A model generated the notes under the pieces. That model searched no databases and was not told where the DNA came from. It saw nothing but the letters and a program-made list of their open reading frames with translations. Below, piece by piece: positions 1-60,904 of a DNA stretch of 64,000 nucleotides; position 1 is the first letter of the stretch, and every line of letters starts with the position of its first letter. Position numbers and translations under genes: made by a program. The DNA comes from Silurus meridionalis (taxonomy: Eukaryota > Chordata > Actinopteri > Siluriformes > Siluridae), in NCBI RefSeq assembly GCF_014805685.1, contig NC_060896.1:8552889-8616888 (forward strand), given 5' to 3'.

Positions 1-74
1 AAAAATAATTTATAAGCAAGTGAGTGTAGAGCACAGTAATATATAATCTACCATAGAGAATAAATGCACTGGGA

Positions 75-350
75 CTGTACAGTTCATCCAGAAAGTATTC
101 AAAGTGTTTTTGCTCTGACATGCACTGTTAACTGTGGGACCTTTTATATAAACAGTGTGTGCCTTTCCAAATCATGTCCAATCAACTGAATTTACCACAG
201 GTGGACTCCAATCAAGTTGTAGAAACATCTCACGGATGATTAGTGGAAACAGGAGGCAACTAAACTCAATTTTGAGTGTCATGGCAAAGGTTTTTAAAAC
301 ATCAGTGATAACTGATTTGAGAAGCTTTAGAAATGTCTGCAACGTGTTGC
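75..350. mobile_element. Tc1/mariner non-autonomous remnant
   Basis: The left end starts with a Tc1-type terminus, ACAGTTCATCCAGAAAGTAT, and the inside contains GGTGGACTCCAATCAAGTTG and TGAGTGTCATGGCAAAGG. These blocks are familiar from an abundant fish Tc1-like family. No transposase and no clear right terminus remain. It sits in the rxylt1 intron upstream of the first visible exon. The right border is approximate. Confidence 0.6.
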
Positions 351-492
351 AATAAACCCAAATAATACAAATGGATATGCCTATAAAACATTCATACACA
401 TTAAAATAGAGATTGTGTGTATCCTGCTGTTGTCTAGGAAATTGTGTAAAATGTCCTTTTTTTAAATATCGAGTCATTTCTCACATTTGTAG

Positions 493-663
493 ATCAACCC
501 AAAGTAGGCGAGGAAGAATGGAATCCATGGGAAGAGGACAAGCGAGCAGACTCCATCTCTGTACTACAGAAACGGAGAGACGCTTACAGATCATATCAGG
601 AACACATTGCAAAGAGCAGACCCAAAAGATATAAAGTTCAAATCTGGGGTAAAGCAGCTATAG
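493..663 (+). CDS. rxylt1: rxylt1 coding exon (first one visible)
   Basis: The acceptor AG is at 491-492 and the donor GTACGT at 664. The exon starts two bases into a codon and reads ..[19 protein letters not shown].., then [10 protein letters not shown], ending one base into a codon. This is the luminal stem and the start of the enzyme domain. The exon before it, with start codon and transmembrane anchor, is outside the window. Confidence 0.85.
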
Positions 664-3600
664 GTACGTGGTTATGGTATTACTGCCCTCACATTGATTG
701 AGGTATCTAGTGCTGTGTGATGAAGTTACACAAAACAATCTGAGAATCCACATGTTCAGTGACCTACACTAAATTACCAAAGCTATGGGACTAGAAAAAT
801 GTGCTTATTAAGCACTCTATTCCAGAGTTTAGCCTCACATTTGCTACTATAACATCATCCTGTCTTCTGGGATTTCCATTAGTTTAAGGAGTTTGGCTGT
901 ATAGGTTTTATTTAGCCACAAGAGCCCCTGAGGTCGAAGTTCTTCTACTTCAACATTTGGAAAATCATGTCCTTGTGGAGCTCGCTATGTGCATGGGGTA
1001 TTGTCATGCTGGAATATTTCTGGGCCATAAAGTTCCACTGAAGAGACATTGTAATGCCACAACAAACTAATATCATACATGGTTTGGAAACACCTAACAT
1101 TTTATGGTTTTTGAGACTCATGCTCCTTTTGTTTATATGCAACAAACCAGGTAAAAGGCAAAAACACACAAGAATGTAGTGTAGCAGCTAGAACCAAATT
1201 CCTTGCGTGTGTCAACACACTTGGCCAATAAACCTGATTCTGAATTGGATAGTGAATGATTGGAAGAAATTTCTGTGGACAGTGGAAGTCCAAATGAGAA
1301 CATTTTGGCTCAAACAGATACATTTATGTAAGACCAATAACAAGAGAGAAGATGCTAGCACCCTGCTTCAGACCCACAGTCAAACATTGAGGTGGAAACT
1401 TTTATTTAGTTTTATTTTTTTAACATAATTTGTTGTTTTGGAGAAGGGAAGGTTGGAGACTTAATCCAGGTAAAAGGAATACTGAACCAATTCCATAATT
1501 CAACTTTAATCATCTGGACCTTGGCTAATTGGACAAATCTTCACCATACCATAAGACTGAAGCATGCGTCCGATCTCTGTAAGCATTATATAGAGATGGC
1601 TGAAGTATTCGTGTCATGGAATGGCCTGCCCACTGGCCAGACCTAAATCCTATTGAACTTGCTCTACAATGAACTGGATTGCACGAAAGAAAGAATTATC
1701 CAACTAGCGAAGCACAAATGTGGCAAGTTTTACAAGAGGCAAAGTATTTAAGCTGACTGTTTACAGAAACTAACTGTCCAGATGTCAAGAGTGTGTGAAC
1801 TTGTTATTCATGATTTCAGTATTTTGTCAGTGAAAATAAACTAAAATTTGTACAGTTATATATTAATTTGATGAAAGTGAATCTTCATACCGTTACCGGT
1901 ACTAAGTTTGTTGCATATACACAAAAGGAACATGCATGTGTTTCTCAAAAACCATAAAAGACTAGGTGTTTTCAAACTCAACTCAGAGTTTTGATTGAAA
2001 ATCTTGGGTTTTGTAACAATTTATTGTTAATCTGCACTTGGACTGTGTCAGAAATAGTAAACGATGAGTTTTGAAATTTAAGCTTAATTATAATGTTGTT
2101 ACAAAAATTTCTTTTTTTCTTGCTGCTAGGACTTTACTTGTGGGAACACATTTTAGGGGGTCCTTTAAACCCGACTGATAAGATGGGCCAGTGGAGGGAA
2201 GGAGAGGTCCAGTCAGGGAAGATCAATTTCAGGTAAGCTGTGACTTCTTCAAGCAGTTTGTATGTATAAACCAGGTGTATATGGTCATTTGTTGGTGTTT
2301 TTTATACAAAGGAGAGGTAAAACACTAAATGTCATATGATTCAACTTTCATAAAGATATGTGTCATTTTTTTCTACAGTTTCTACACAGGCCCAGCAGTG
2401 GTGCAGGGCCACATTCCTCTGGACACAGACAGTGTGGTGTTGGTGTTGAATGGTCGGGAACAGCAGAAGATCTCATATTCTATCCAGTGGCTACAGCACG
2501 TGCAGACTCTAGTGCAGGCTCACACCATCTCGAAAGTGGCTGTGGTCTTACTGGGAAGTGAGCAGTGCACTAATGAGTGGATCAACCCCTATCTGAAGAG
2601 ATCTGGAGGTTTTGTGGATCTGCTGTTCCTCGTCTATGACAGTCCCTGGGTCAATGATAAGGATGTATTTCAGTGGCCTCTTGGTGTAGCCACGTGAGCG
2701 TTTAATCTTCTGGTCAATTTTCTTTTTTTAAGAATTTTTTAAAGCTACATACAGTTGTTTTTTAATGCCAAATAACTGTATAGATATCTGAAAGTGTATA
2801 GACATGCACATTCTATGTAAACTAATTCAAAGTTTAACTCAAATATTCTAATATTTTACACAAGGAGATGCATTGTGACCTAGACGCACAAGTACACTCC
2901 AATTCCAATAATTAAAGTAGTCAGATATATTATAGATATATTCTTTTATTTATCTCACCTTATACAATCAAATTTCATTCTGATTGATTTCCATTGGATT
3001 TAATTAATTCCAGTTGACATGTATTCATGTTTTTCTTCTGCTTGAGCATTTCGTCAGATTCATAAAATGTTCAGATATTTACGTACATCTAATAAGGTTG
3101 AACTGGTATTAATTTTCCCTTCTTCTCATGGTTAACAGGTACAGACACTTCCCAGTCGTAACGCCCAATTCACAGATGGTCAGCACTGCACGACCGTATA
3201 GCTGCAACTTCCTCGGCACCGTCTATAAAAACTCCTCCCGGGAAACACTCCTGGGCATTCTGAAGCAGAACAGCTTGGAAAAACAATGTCTTACGAATGC
3301 ACGGGAGAAGTATGTGCTGTCACTTCGTTGTTATAATGGAAGGTTTACATTTAGGAAGAAAACATGCCATAGTAATATTCAGTTGGTAAACATGAACAGT
3401 TCACTAGGAATTGTGTTCTGGTGCGAGATACTAAATGATTTTTCATTGAAACTACGCTTAGGCTTAGCCTATATTCTACTAATTGCCCTTGCAGTTTGCA
3501 TATTTTTCCAAAGACAACAACAAACCTGTTTTCCCAATATGATTGTATCCAAGGTGACACAATGCTTCCTGTTTCTCAGGTGGCTTCCTCAGGAGACTGC

Positions 3601-3982
3601 AGAAACCTCCAGACAGTACCAGATGGCTCTGGCACAGAGCGACTTGACCCTATGCCCGGTTGGAGTAAACACTGAGTGCTATCGCATCTACGAAGCATGT
3701 GCCTATGGCTCTGTGCCCGTGGTGGAGGACGTCCTGACTCCAGGAGCCTGTGCCAACGGCCGCAGCTCCCCTCTTCGGCTACTCAAAGATGCTGGGGCAC
3801 CTTTCATTTTCCTTAAAGATTGGAAGGAGCTTCCAGCCATTTTGGAGAAGGAGCGTGTGATGACTCAGGTCGAGAAGACTGAGAGGAGAATGAGGCTGCT
3901 GGAGTGGTACACTGGATTCCGCCAGCAGATGAAAGACAAGTTTACAGAAGTCCTGGAGGAATCGTTCTTTAAACTGAGCTAG
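493..3982 (+). CDS. rxylt1: Ribitol-5-phosphate xylosyltransferase 1 (TMEM5), 3' five coding exons, 5' end outside window
   Basis: Coding exons 493-663, 2130-2232, 2379-2693, 3139-3309 and 3580-3982 join in frame through GT-AG introns to give about 386 residues and a TAG stop. The human protein has about 443, so roughly 55 N-terminal residues, including the type II membrane anchor, lie upstream. The C-terminal part carries the exostosin-like (GT47-type) signature [19 protein letters not shown] followed by [19 protein letters not shown], which I recognise from vertebrate TMEM5. The known role is Golgi transfer of xylose from UDP-xylose to ribitol-5-phosphate on the O-mannosyl glycan of alpha-dystroglycan; human loss causes dystroglycanopathy. 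The gene lies about 4.1 kb upstream of srgap1 on the same strand, as in human. The identification is firm; catalytic residues were not assigned. Confidence 0.93.
810..1085. mobile_element. Tc1-like non-autonomous fragment
   Basis: The stretch contains the blocks AGCCACAAGAGC, GAGCTCGCTATGTGCA and ATTGTCATGCTGGAA, which belong to a common fish Tc1-type repeat whose termini read like 'actatatggccaaa'. Only an interior part survives here, strongly diverged. It abuts the left inverted repeat of the next element, suggesting that the latter inserted into or beside it. Confidence 0.5.
1086..1973 (+). mobile_element. Decayed Tc1-like transposon with inverted repeats and a nested retroposon tail
   Basis: Near-identical inverted arms flank the element: 1086-1148 matches the reverse complement of 1905-1973, with cores such as TCAAAAACCATAAAA and GTTTGTTGCATATA. 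Between them, + strand sequence from about 1255 to 1760 still translates, with stops and shifts, as Tc1 transposase: DWKKFLW, then [18 protein letters not shown], then a relic of the [12 protein letters not shown] block at about 1620-1665. The transposase N-terminus is missing. At 1190-1245 a retroposon-like tail (ACACTTGGCCAATAAACCTG) interrupts the 5' side. It is a pseudogenic fossil in the rxylt1 intron. Confidence 0.65.
1190..1245 (+). repeat. Short retroposon 3'-tail fragment
   Basis: The segment TTGGCCAATAAACCTGATTC preceded by GTGTCAACACAC resembles the common vertebrate non-LTR tail pattern '..gccaataaagctgattctg'. It is only about 55 bases long and has no poly(A), so the family is not assigned. 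Confidence 0.4.
2130..2232 (+). CDS. rxylt1: rxylt1 coding exon
   Basis: The acceptor is TGCTGCTAG at 2121-2129 and the donor GTAAGC at 2233. The split codon G+GA gives glycine, followed by [14 protein letters not shown] and [18 protein letters not shown]. The exon ends two bases into a codon, which the next exon completes. Frame and spacing agree with the neighbouring exons. Confidence 0.87.
2379..2693 (+). CDS. rxylt1: rxylt1 coding exon
   Basis: The acceptor TTTCTACAG ends at 2378 and the donor GTGAGC starts at 2694. The 315-nt exon reads [20 protein letters not shown].. and ends ..[18 protein letters not shown]. It follows a short 146-nt intron. The reading frame is open upstream of the acceptor too, so a prediction that starts at the methionine at 2329 would extend into the intron. 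The splice join from 2232 is better supported because it continues the protein family alignment. Confidence 0.9.
3139..3309 (+). CDS. rxylt1: rxylt1 coding exon
   Basis: The acceptor TTAACAG ends at 3138 and the donor GTATGT starts at 3310. The exon reads [20 protein letters not shown], then [20 protein letters not shown], and ends ..LTNAREK with a split lysine codon AA|G. The following intron is open in this frame (see the findings), so an ORF caller merges this exon with the last one. The join AREK-WLPQET restores the family sequence. Confidence 0.88.
3580..3982 (+). CDS. rxylt1: rxylt1 terminal coding exon with stop
   Basis: The acceptor TTTCTCAG ends at 3579 and the TAG stop is at 3980-3982. 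The exon encodes [20 protein letters not shown], then the conserved [20 protein letters not shown] block, and ends with [13 protein letters not shown]. This is the most conserved part of the glycosyltransferase domain and the strongest evidence for the gene identity. Confidence 0.94.
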
Positions 3983-4873
3983 GATGAGACACGTGATCCG
4001 AATTTGGATTTCAGTTGAAACACATCGAGTTGTGATTCAACTTTAACTTATAGTTAAACTTCTGTAACATATGATCAGTGATGGTGGTGCACCAATCTCT
4101 CCAATATACATACAATGTCAGCATCAAAGCTTTTAAATATTTTCCCATAGTCATAGGATCCTGGCATCCACACAGTAACTGAGACTCTGCAAGACTTATG
4201 TGAAACCTCACAGGCATGATCTTGACAAGCATGAAGGCAGTTTCATGTCCATTATTTGTGTGTGTTCCATTATTTTTGGTCTGTTACTCCAAACTGGATA
4301 AATGCATCCCTAGTCACTGATTTCTGGCTGAATTTTAATCCACTGCTTATTTACCAAACCTTATTTATTTACTCAATACTTTTGGTGTTAATATTTGAAA
4401 TGTGAACACTAATTTCAGTAAACTTTTGGTTGTTTCATTTGCTGCTGGTCAATGACATGTATTATAATGCTCATCTTTATTTAACCTAAAATTGTGTTTT
4501 ATAGTCTTTTAGACAGATGTTTATTCTTTAATAATTTAATCATCATTTGACTCCTCTCAGTGCAATAGAATTAAAAGAATGCAACCTACTGAAATTATTT
4601 CTTTGTAATTGTGTTTATTTGTGATTAGTGTGACCAGTATTGTATTTGCTAAACAACTAAATTTCCCCAAAGTAATAACATGCTGGTGCAGTGGGTAGAG
4701 TTGAGCTCAGGTAAGAGCAAGGTTATTGTGTTTCCTTTCATCTTGGAAAATTATGTCTGTATTCTAAATTGTGAATGAGTTTATTCCTTTTGGATTCATT
4801 AATATTTATTAATTTTGGATCCACAGTAATTCAGATCAAGATAGTGAAAATGTGAAGATATATAAGAAATAAA
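3983..4873 (+). other. rxylt1: rxylt1 3' UTR (end uncertain)
   Basis: This is AT-rich sequence after the stop with several ATTTA-type motifs around 4348-4375. Possible poly(A) signals are ATTAAA at 4570-4575, followed by a GT-rich stretch near 4607-4640, and AATAAA at 4868-4873. Which one is used cannot be decided from sequence. No coding sequence is recognised here. Confidence 0.5.
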
Positions 4874-4943
4874 TTAACCCAAGAATGTTTGAAAATTTGC
4901 TATGTTTAATAGAATCAAGTTTATATGTAATCGCTGTATTAAT

Positions 4944-5117
4944 TGGGATGTGGAAGCTCAGTGATACGGATGTTGGACTCCCCATTGAAAGGGTGTCGGT
5001 TCAAATCCCAGCACTTCCAAGCTGCTGCTCCTGGACCCTTAAACCAAACCCTCAAATATTTAGTTGTTGAAAATAAGATAAATGTAAGTCGTGTTGGAGA
5101 AAGGTGTCTGCCAAATG
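4944..5117 (+). repeat. tRNA-derived SINE (DANA/V-SINE-like fish family)
   Basis: The head is tRNA-like: an A-box-like AAGCTCAGTGAT at 4953-4964 and a perfect B box GGTTCAAATCC at 4998-5008, followed by CACTTCCAAGCTGCTGCTCC. The tail, GTAAGTCGTGTTGGAGAAAG then GTCTGCCAAATG, is the conserved fish SINE core related to 'taagtcgctttggataaaagcgtctgc'. The tail is cut exactly by the Tc1 element that begins at 5120. The copy is diverged, and there is no sign of a functional tRNA gene. Confidence 0.75.
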
Positions 5118-5119
5118 TA

Positions 5120-6656
5120 CAGGTACATCTCACTAAATTAGAATTTCATTAAAAAAAGTTGATTTAGTAATTAAATACAAAAAGTGATACTCATTATATA
5201 AATTCATCACACAGGAACTAATATCACGTGTTTATTTCTTTTAATTCTGATGATTTTGGCTCACATAACAAAAACCCACCAATTCACAAAAAAATATTTA
5301 ATACATCAAAATCATTTTTGCCTTGTGTAAAAAAAAAAAAAAAAAAAAAGTGTTCATTTACTGTACATGTATTCAATACTTGGTAGGGGTTTACTTTTGC
5401 TTTAATTACTGCTTCAATTCGGTGTGGCATGGAGGTGATCAGTCTGTGGCACTGCTGAGGTGGTGTGGAAGCCCAGTTTTCATCGACAGTGGCCTTCAGC
5501 TCATTTGCATTTTTTGGTCTCTTCTTTTTCATTTTCCTCTTGACAATACAACATAGATTCTCTGGTGAGTTTGCTGGCCAGTCAAGCACACCAACACCAT
5601 GGTCATTTAACCAACTTTTAGTGCTTTTGGCAGTGTGGCAGGTGCCAAATCCTGCTGCAAAATCAAATCAGCAGGATTTATTTAAATCATTTTAATCATC
5701 TCCATTAAACTGGACAGCAGAGGGAAGCATGAAGTGCTGTAAAACCTCCTGGTAGACGGCTGTGCTGACCTTGGACTTGATAAAACACAGTGGATCAACA
5801 CCAGCAGATGACATGACTCCCCAAACAACCACTGACTGTGCAAACTTTACACTGGAACTCAAACAACTTGGATTATGTGCCTCTCCTTCTTTCTTCCAGA
5901 CTCTGCATCCTTGATTTCATTCCTTCCATCTGAAAAGATGAATTTGGCCCACTGAGCAACAGTCCAGTCCTTTTCGTCCTTTGCCCAGATAAGACACCTC
6001 GGACGTCTCTGGTTCAGGAGTGGCTTGACACAAGAAATGAGTCAGTTGTAGCCCATGGATACGTGTGTGTGTGTGTGTGTGTGTGGTGGCTCTTGAAGCA
6101 CTGACTCCAGCTGCAGTCCACTCTTTGTGAATCTCCACCAAATTCTTGAATTGGCTTCGTTTCACCTTTTTCTACCACAATTTTTCCTTCCATTCAACTT
6201 TCCATTAATGTGCTTGGATACTGCATTTTGTGAACAGCTTCTTTAGCAATGACCTTTTGTGTCTCATCCTCCAGGTGCAGGGGCTCAACAATCGTCTTCT
6301 GGACAACTGTCAAGTCAGCAGTCTTCCCCCATGATTGTGGAGACTGAACCAGACTGAGACACCATTTAAAGGCTCAAGAAACCTTTGCAGGTGTTTGGAT
6401 TTAATGAGCTGATTAGAGTGTGACACCACGAGTCTCCAAAATTGAACTTTTTCACAATATTTAAATCTTCTGAAATACTGAATTTGGGGTTTTCATTAGC
6501 TGTAAGGCATAATCATCCAAATTAAAAGAAATAAACACTTCAAATATATCAGTCTGTGTGTGATGAATCTATATAATATAAGTTTTACTTGTTTGTATTG
6601 AATTACTAAAATAAATATACTTCCTAATGATATTCTAATTTATGAAGATGCACCTG
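5120..6656 (-). mobile_element. Full-length decayed Tc1-like transposon
   Basis: The termini CAGGTACATCTCACTAAATT (left) and the complement of ATTTATGAAGATGCACCTG (right) are inverted, each flanked by TA (5118-5119 and 6657-6658). The inverted homology extends about 150 bases inward; for example the GTTTATTTCTTTTAATT block near 5230 mirrors the block near 6520-6540. The minus strand carries transposase relics: LDWPANSPE and the C-terminal IEAVIKAKVNPYQVLNT within 5284-5589, and WAKFIFSDG-type catalytic-core remains near 5930-5960. Frames are broken by stops. A (GT)n tract at 6063-6084 lies inside. The element is inactive. Confidence 0.8.
6063..6084. repeat. (GT)n microsatellite
   Basis: An uninterrupted GT dinucleotide tract of about 11 units inside the decayed Tc1 element. 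It probably arose after the transposon inserted. Confidence 0.9.
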
Positions 6657-6756
6657 TACACAGTATTATGTATTATACTGGCATTTTATTATGGATAATG
6701 TAATTTAATGTGCATTTTTGATTATAATATTGCATCACTGTATACGTTTAACTTTA

Positions 6757-7075
6757 GATACACAGGGGATATAAAAAAGTCTACTCACCATAATAAAAAA
6801 ATAAGGTTTTAAAAATATAAAGACAGAAATAACAACATAAATGTCAGCCTTGTTGCAACTTTAACGTGATCGGACCACAAACAAAAATAGAAGAAAGAAA
6901 AAAATTAATGTATACTTATTGTTGATATTTTAAATGCAAAAAAACCCTGATTGCATAAGTCCGCACACCTATCCAAACATATATTTTGGAAGCACATTTT
7001 TCCTTTATTAAATCATCAAGTCTTAGTGTATAAGTGTCTATTAACTTCACACATGTAGACTGTAATTGTATCCCA
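6757..7075. mobile_element. Tc1-type non-autonomous fragment
   Basis: The segments GGGGATATAAAAAAGTCTAC and TGCATAAGTCCGCACACC resemble a common fish Tc1/mariner family that has 'ggatataaaaagtctacaca' at its ends. Only one terminus is recognised and no coding remains were seen. Borders are approximate. Confidence 0.45.
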
Positions 7076-7159
7076 CTTTTTTTTTTTTTAGATCCACTGT
7101 GTTATGTGAAAGAAAACACCAAATTAAACAATTTATTGAATCGTAATGACGATCACTCG

Positions 7160-7172
7160 CCACCAGATGGCA
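7160..7172 (+). promoter_or_regulatory. Candidate CTCF-binding core
   Basis: The sequence CCACCAGATGGCA fits the CTCF core consensus CCASYAGRKGGCA at every position. It lies in unique-looking DNA between the rxylt1 3' end and the srgap1 promoter, where an insulator would be plausible. One motif match is weak evidence and occupancy is not shown. Confidence 0.4.
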
Positions 7173-7629
7173 ATGTGGAAACATCTCGAAGAAGAGTGCA
7201 TCCTCTTAATTCGATTAATAAATCAGGAACAGTTCAATCATATCCTGCGATTCACATGTATCCTTTCGTATAAATAATCTTGTGGAAATATCTACTAAGC
7301 ACTTCAGTCCCATCCCCAGTCCAGTCCCGCTGCAGAGTTAAGTTTGTATTACAGGGGAAGACGCGGCCATTCACAGCTCTTCCGCCCGCGTGCTGTGCCG
7401 GGACCGTGTTGCCAGATCGCTAAAATCACACTCACACTTTGAGGGATTGTTGTTTATTTCAGTGTAAGATTTTCACACCCGAAATTATAACTGTTCTACA
7501 GCAGATTGTTTTTGTTTTATTTCTTCTGTCCTAGACGACTTCTGAACAGTGGTCGACGCTAAGGGGTTCAATCCAATCTGGCAACCCGAGCTCCGATCCC
7601 TCCCCGTTCCCACCGAATCTCTCCAACAG

Positions 7630-7668
7630 ATGCGCTCAAATCTGCGGATCCTCAAGAAGTCGAGCTGA
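7630..7668 (+). CDS. Possible uORF, 12 codons, in srgap1 leader
   Basis: ATG at 7630 opens MRSNLRILKKSS and stops at TGA 7666-7668. It matters only if the transcript starts upstream of it. No conservation can be judged from one sequence. Confidence 0.25.
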   Translation: MRSNLRILKKSS

Positions 7669-7900
7669 AGCAAAGGATCCTGCTGGATAGTGCACAAGAA
7701 AACACACTTAAAGACAAGGAAATATCTGTTCAAATTATCTACAGCTTGGTGCATGAGTTAGAGAACTTTTATGAAGGATTAGTTGAAATGTGCAGGTAGT
7801 TGAGTTGAGTTTGCTGGATCACGGCTGGGGGATTGTTGGTATCTCGGAGGGGTTTCGGAAACTCGGCACTCCTCAAACGGTTTCTCCTGCGAGCTCACTG

Positions 7901-8023
7901 ATGGTGGATCCCCTGCGGCTTGCTCGCATCGTGATTGCAACCCGAGCCCTGTGTGTGTGTCTGTCTGCTTTCCCCATTTGCCAGCCGGAGAAGTTGAAGA
8001 TCTCCGGGATGCTTTGGCTCTGA
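7901..8023 (+). CDS. Possible uORF, 40 codons, in srgap1 leader
   Basis: ATG at 7901 opens MVDPLRLARIVIATRALCVC.. and ends ..ISGMLWL, with the TGA at 8021-8023. It terminates 87 bases before the srgap1 start codon and does not overlap it. A role in lowering srgap1 translation is possible but unproven; the peptide resembles nothing I know. Confidence 0.3.
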   Translation: MVDPLRLARIVIATRALCVCLSAFPICQPEKLKISGMLWL

Positions 8024-8110
8024 AAGGAGAACTTCTCTCGGGATCTCACCGTCTACAATCGAATCCACTCGGGTAACTCGTCTGTCGGCGACACGGAGCA
8101 CGGCTGGAAA

Positions 8111-59601
<51,491 letters not shown>

Positions 59602-60745
59602 GTGAGCAAGCCTGTGTTCTTCCATTAGCTGTGTTGTAAAACACTAGAACATTCCCAATTTGCTGTCTACCATCACAAAGAACCTGGATACGCCTCAAGC
59701 AGACATAACACACCTGACTGCCAGTTTTTATTTATGTTGCCTGAATTATCACTTAAATATGCAGCAATTTCATAATTTCCACATCAATTAATATGGCAGA
59801 AGAAATATATAAAAAATCTATTATAGTAAATGTGTTACTTCCCAGAACACTTTTGATCCAGACACATCAGATGTCCACAGACTGTTGCAAAGCCTGGGGC
59901 TAAGCCCTCAAAGACTAAAAGATTAAGATCACACGACTCATTGGGCTCCACTCTATTGCCTTATTTATTTTGTTTCGTTTTTTTCAACAAATTTTTTTTA
60001 AAGTGGTTGGAAAAGAGCGGCTCATTGGGGCAGTCACCAACCTGCGTTTATCTTCCCTGCCTTTTTTTAATCCTATCGTCATTCCACATTCTTTACGTTC
60101 GTTTCTTCTGGCTGTGGAGGAAGTCATGTCTGTGAAGGCTGGCAACCTGCTGAATGTGCAAAAGATGGTTTTGATAGGGGAGGCTGAGATTTGGCTGTTG
60201 ATTGGTGGAGAGACAGGATCAGCACATCTTTCATTGAAAAGCTTGAGACTGTATTTATATAGTCATCAGTGCATGTTTTGTTACCACATCAAGGCTGATA
60301 ATACTGTTTTCAACCTGGTGGACACTTTGTTCCCAAAGCTTCCTTTCACTGCCTCGATCTGTCCAGGATGAAAAATCAATGGGGAAGCACCATAGAGGTT
60401 TTGGGTCCTAAAGGTCCTAAGGGTTGAAACACATCATCCTATATGAGGTTGGGGTTATTTCCTGGATGGCTGAGTTGTTAGCAGATATTCAATAGGAAGG
60501 GATTTGAGATTTCCTGTCGACTTCCCACAGACACGTCATTCTCTTAAAAATGAAGACGAGCATGCTTTATATCCCGGATGCAAAGCACAGCCTTGTTGCC
60601 TTTCGTTTGAGTTCTGAAGCAGCTGTTTCCTTATGCCCACAAAAATATGCAGAAACCCTGACAGTGTATTTGGTTTGTTGTCTGAGGCATTTGGAAAACC
60701 TACTAATCAATCCAAAGCCCTGACATTGAAGACACTATAAACATG
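59602..60745 (+). other. srgap1 intron 8, first part, no gene seen
   Basis: AT-rich DNA with no recognised repeat. The 133-codon open frame at 59970-60371 is hydrophobic and shows no family resemblance. Confidence 0.5.
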
Positions 60746-60747
60746 TA

Positions 60748-60900
60748 CAGTATCTCACAATAGTGAGTACACCCCTCACAATTTCAGCAAACTTTTTTAT
60801 TTTCTTAATGGACAATACCATGGCACATTTAGTCAATGTGCAGCTTGTATAGCAGTTTAGATTCTCTAAAATATATCCAAGTTTTATTTCTATAGTATTG
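60748..60900. mobile_element. Rearranged copy of the MITE seen at 28993
   Basis: It starts CAGTATCTCACAATAGTGAG followed by CACCCCTCACAATTTCAGC, the same terminus as the element at 28993. It then continues with GTGCAGCTTGTATAGCAG and CTCTAAAATATATCCAAG, which in the first copy belong to the opposite, right arm. The right inverted end is missing. Confidence 0.7.
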
Positions 60901-60904
60901 TATA

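Larger units (their letters stand above)
7280..8110 (+). promoter_or_regulatory. srgap1: srgap1 promoter and 5' UTR region
   Basis: Base composition shifts from AT-rich to relatively GC- and CpG-rich between about 7350 and 8110, for example CTTCCGCCCGCGTGCTGTGC near 7380-7400. It ends at the srgap1 start codon. A TATAAATA occurs at 7269-7276, but no transcription start can be fixed. Several short ORFs precede the start codon, so if transcription begins near 7500 the leader is long and contains uORFs. Minus-strand open frames across this block are composition shadows. Confidence 0.55.

Noticed and set aside
3128..3982. One 284-codon exon covering the end of rxylt1
   Set aside because: The middle 90 codons are an intron with good splice sites and break the family sequence between AREK and WLPQET.
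4944..5020. Possible tRNA gene
   Set aside because: The A and B boxes belong to a SINE head followed by the SINE core; the arms do not fold as an intact tRNA.
59970..60371. 133-codon open frame in intron 8
   Set aside because: Hydrophobic low-information sequence with no family resemblance; it does not match the next srgap1 exon.
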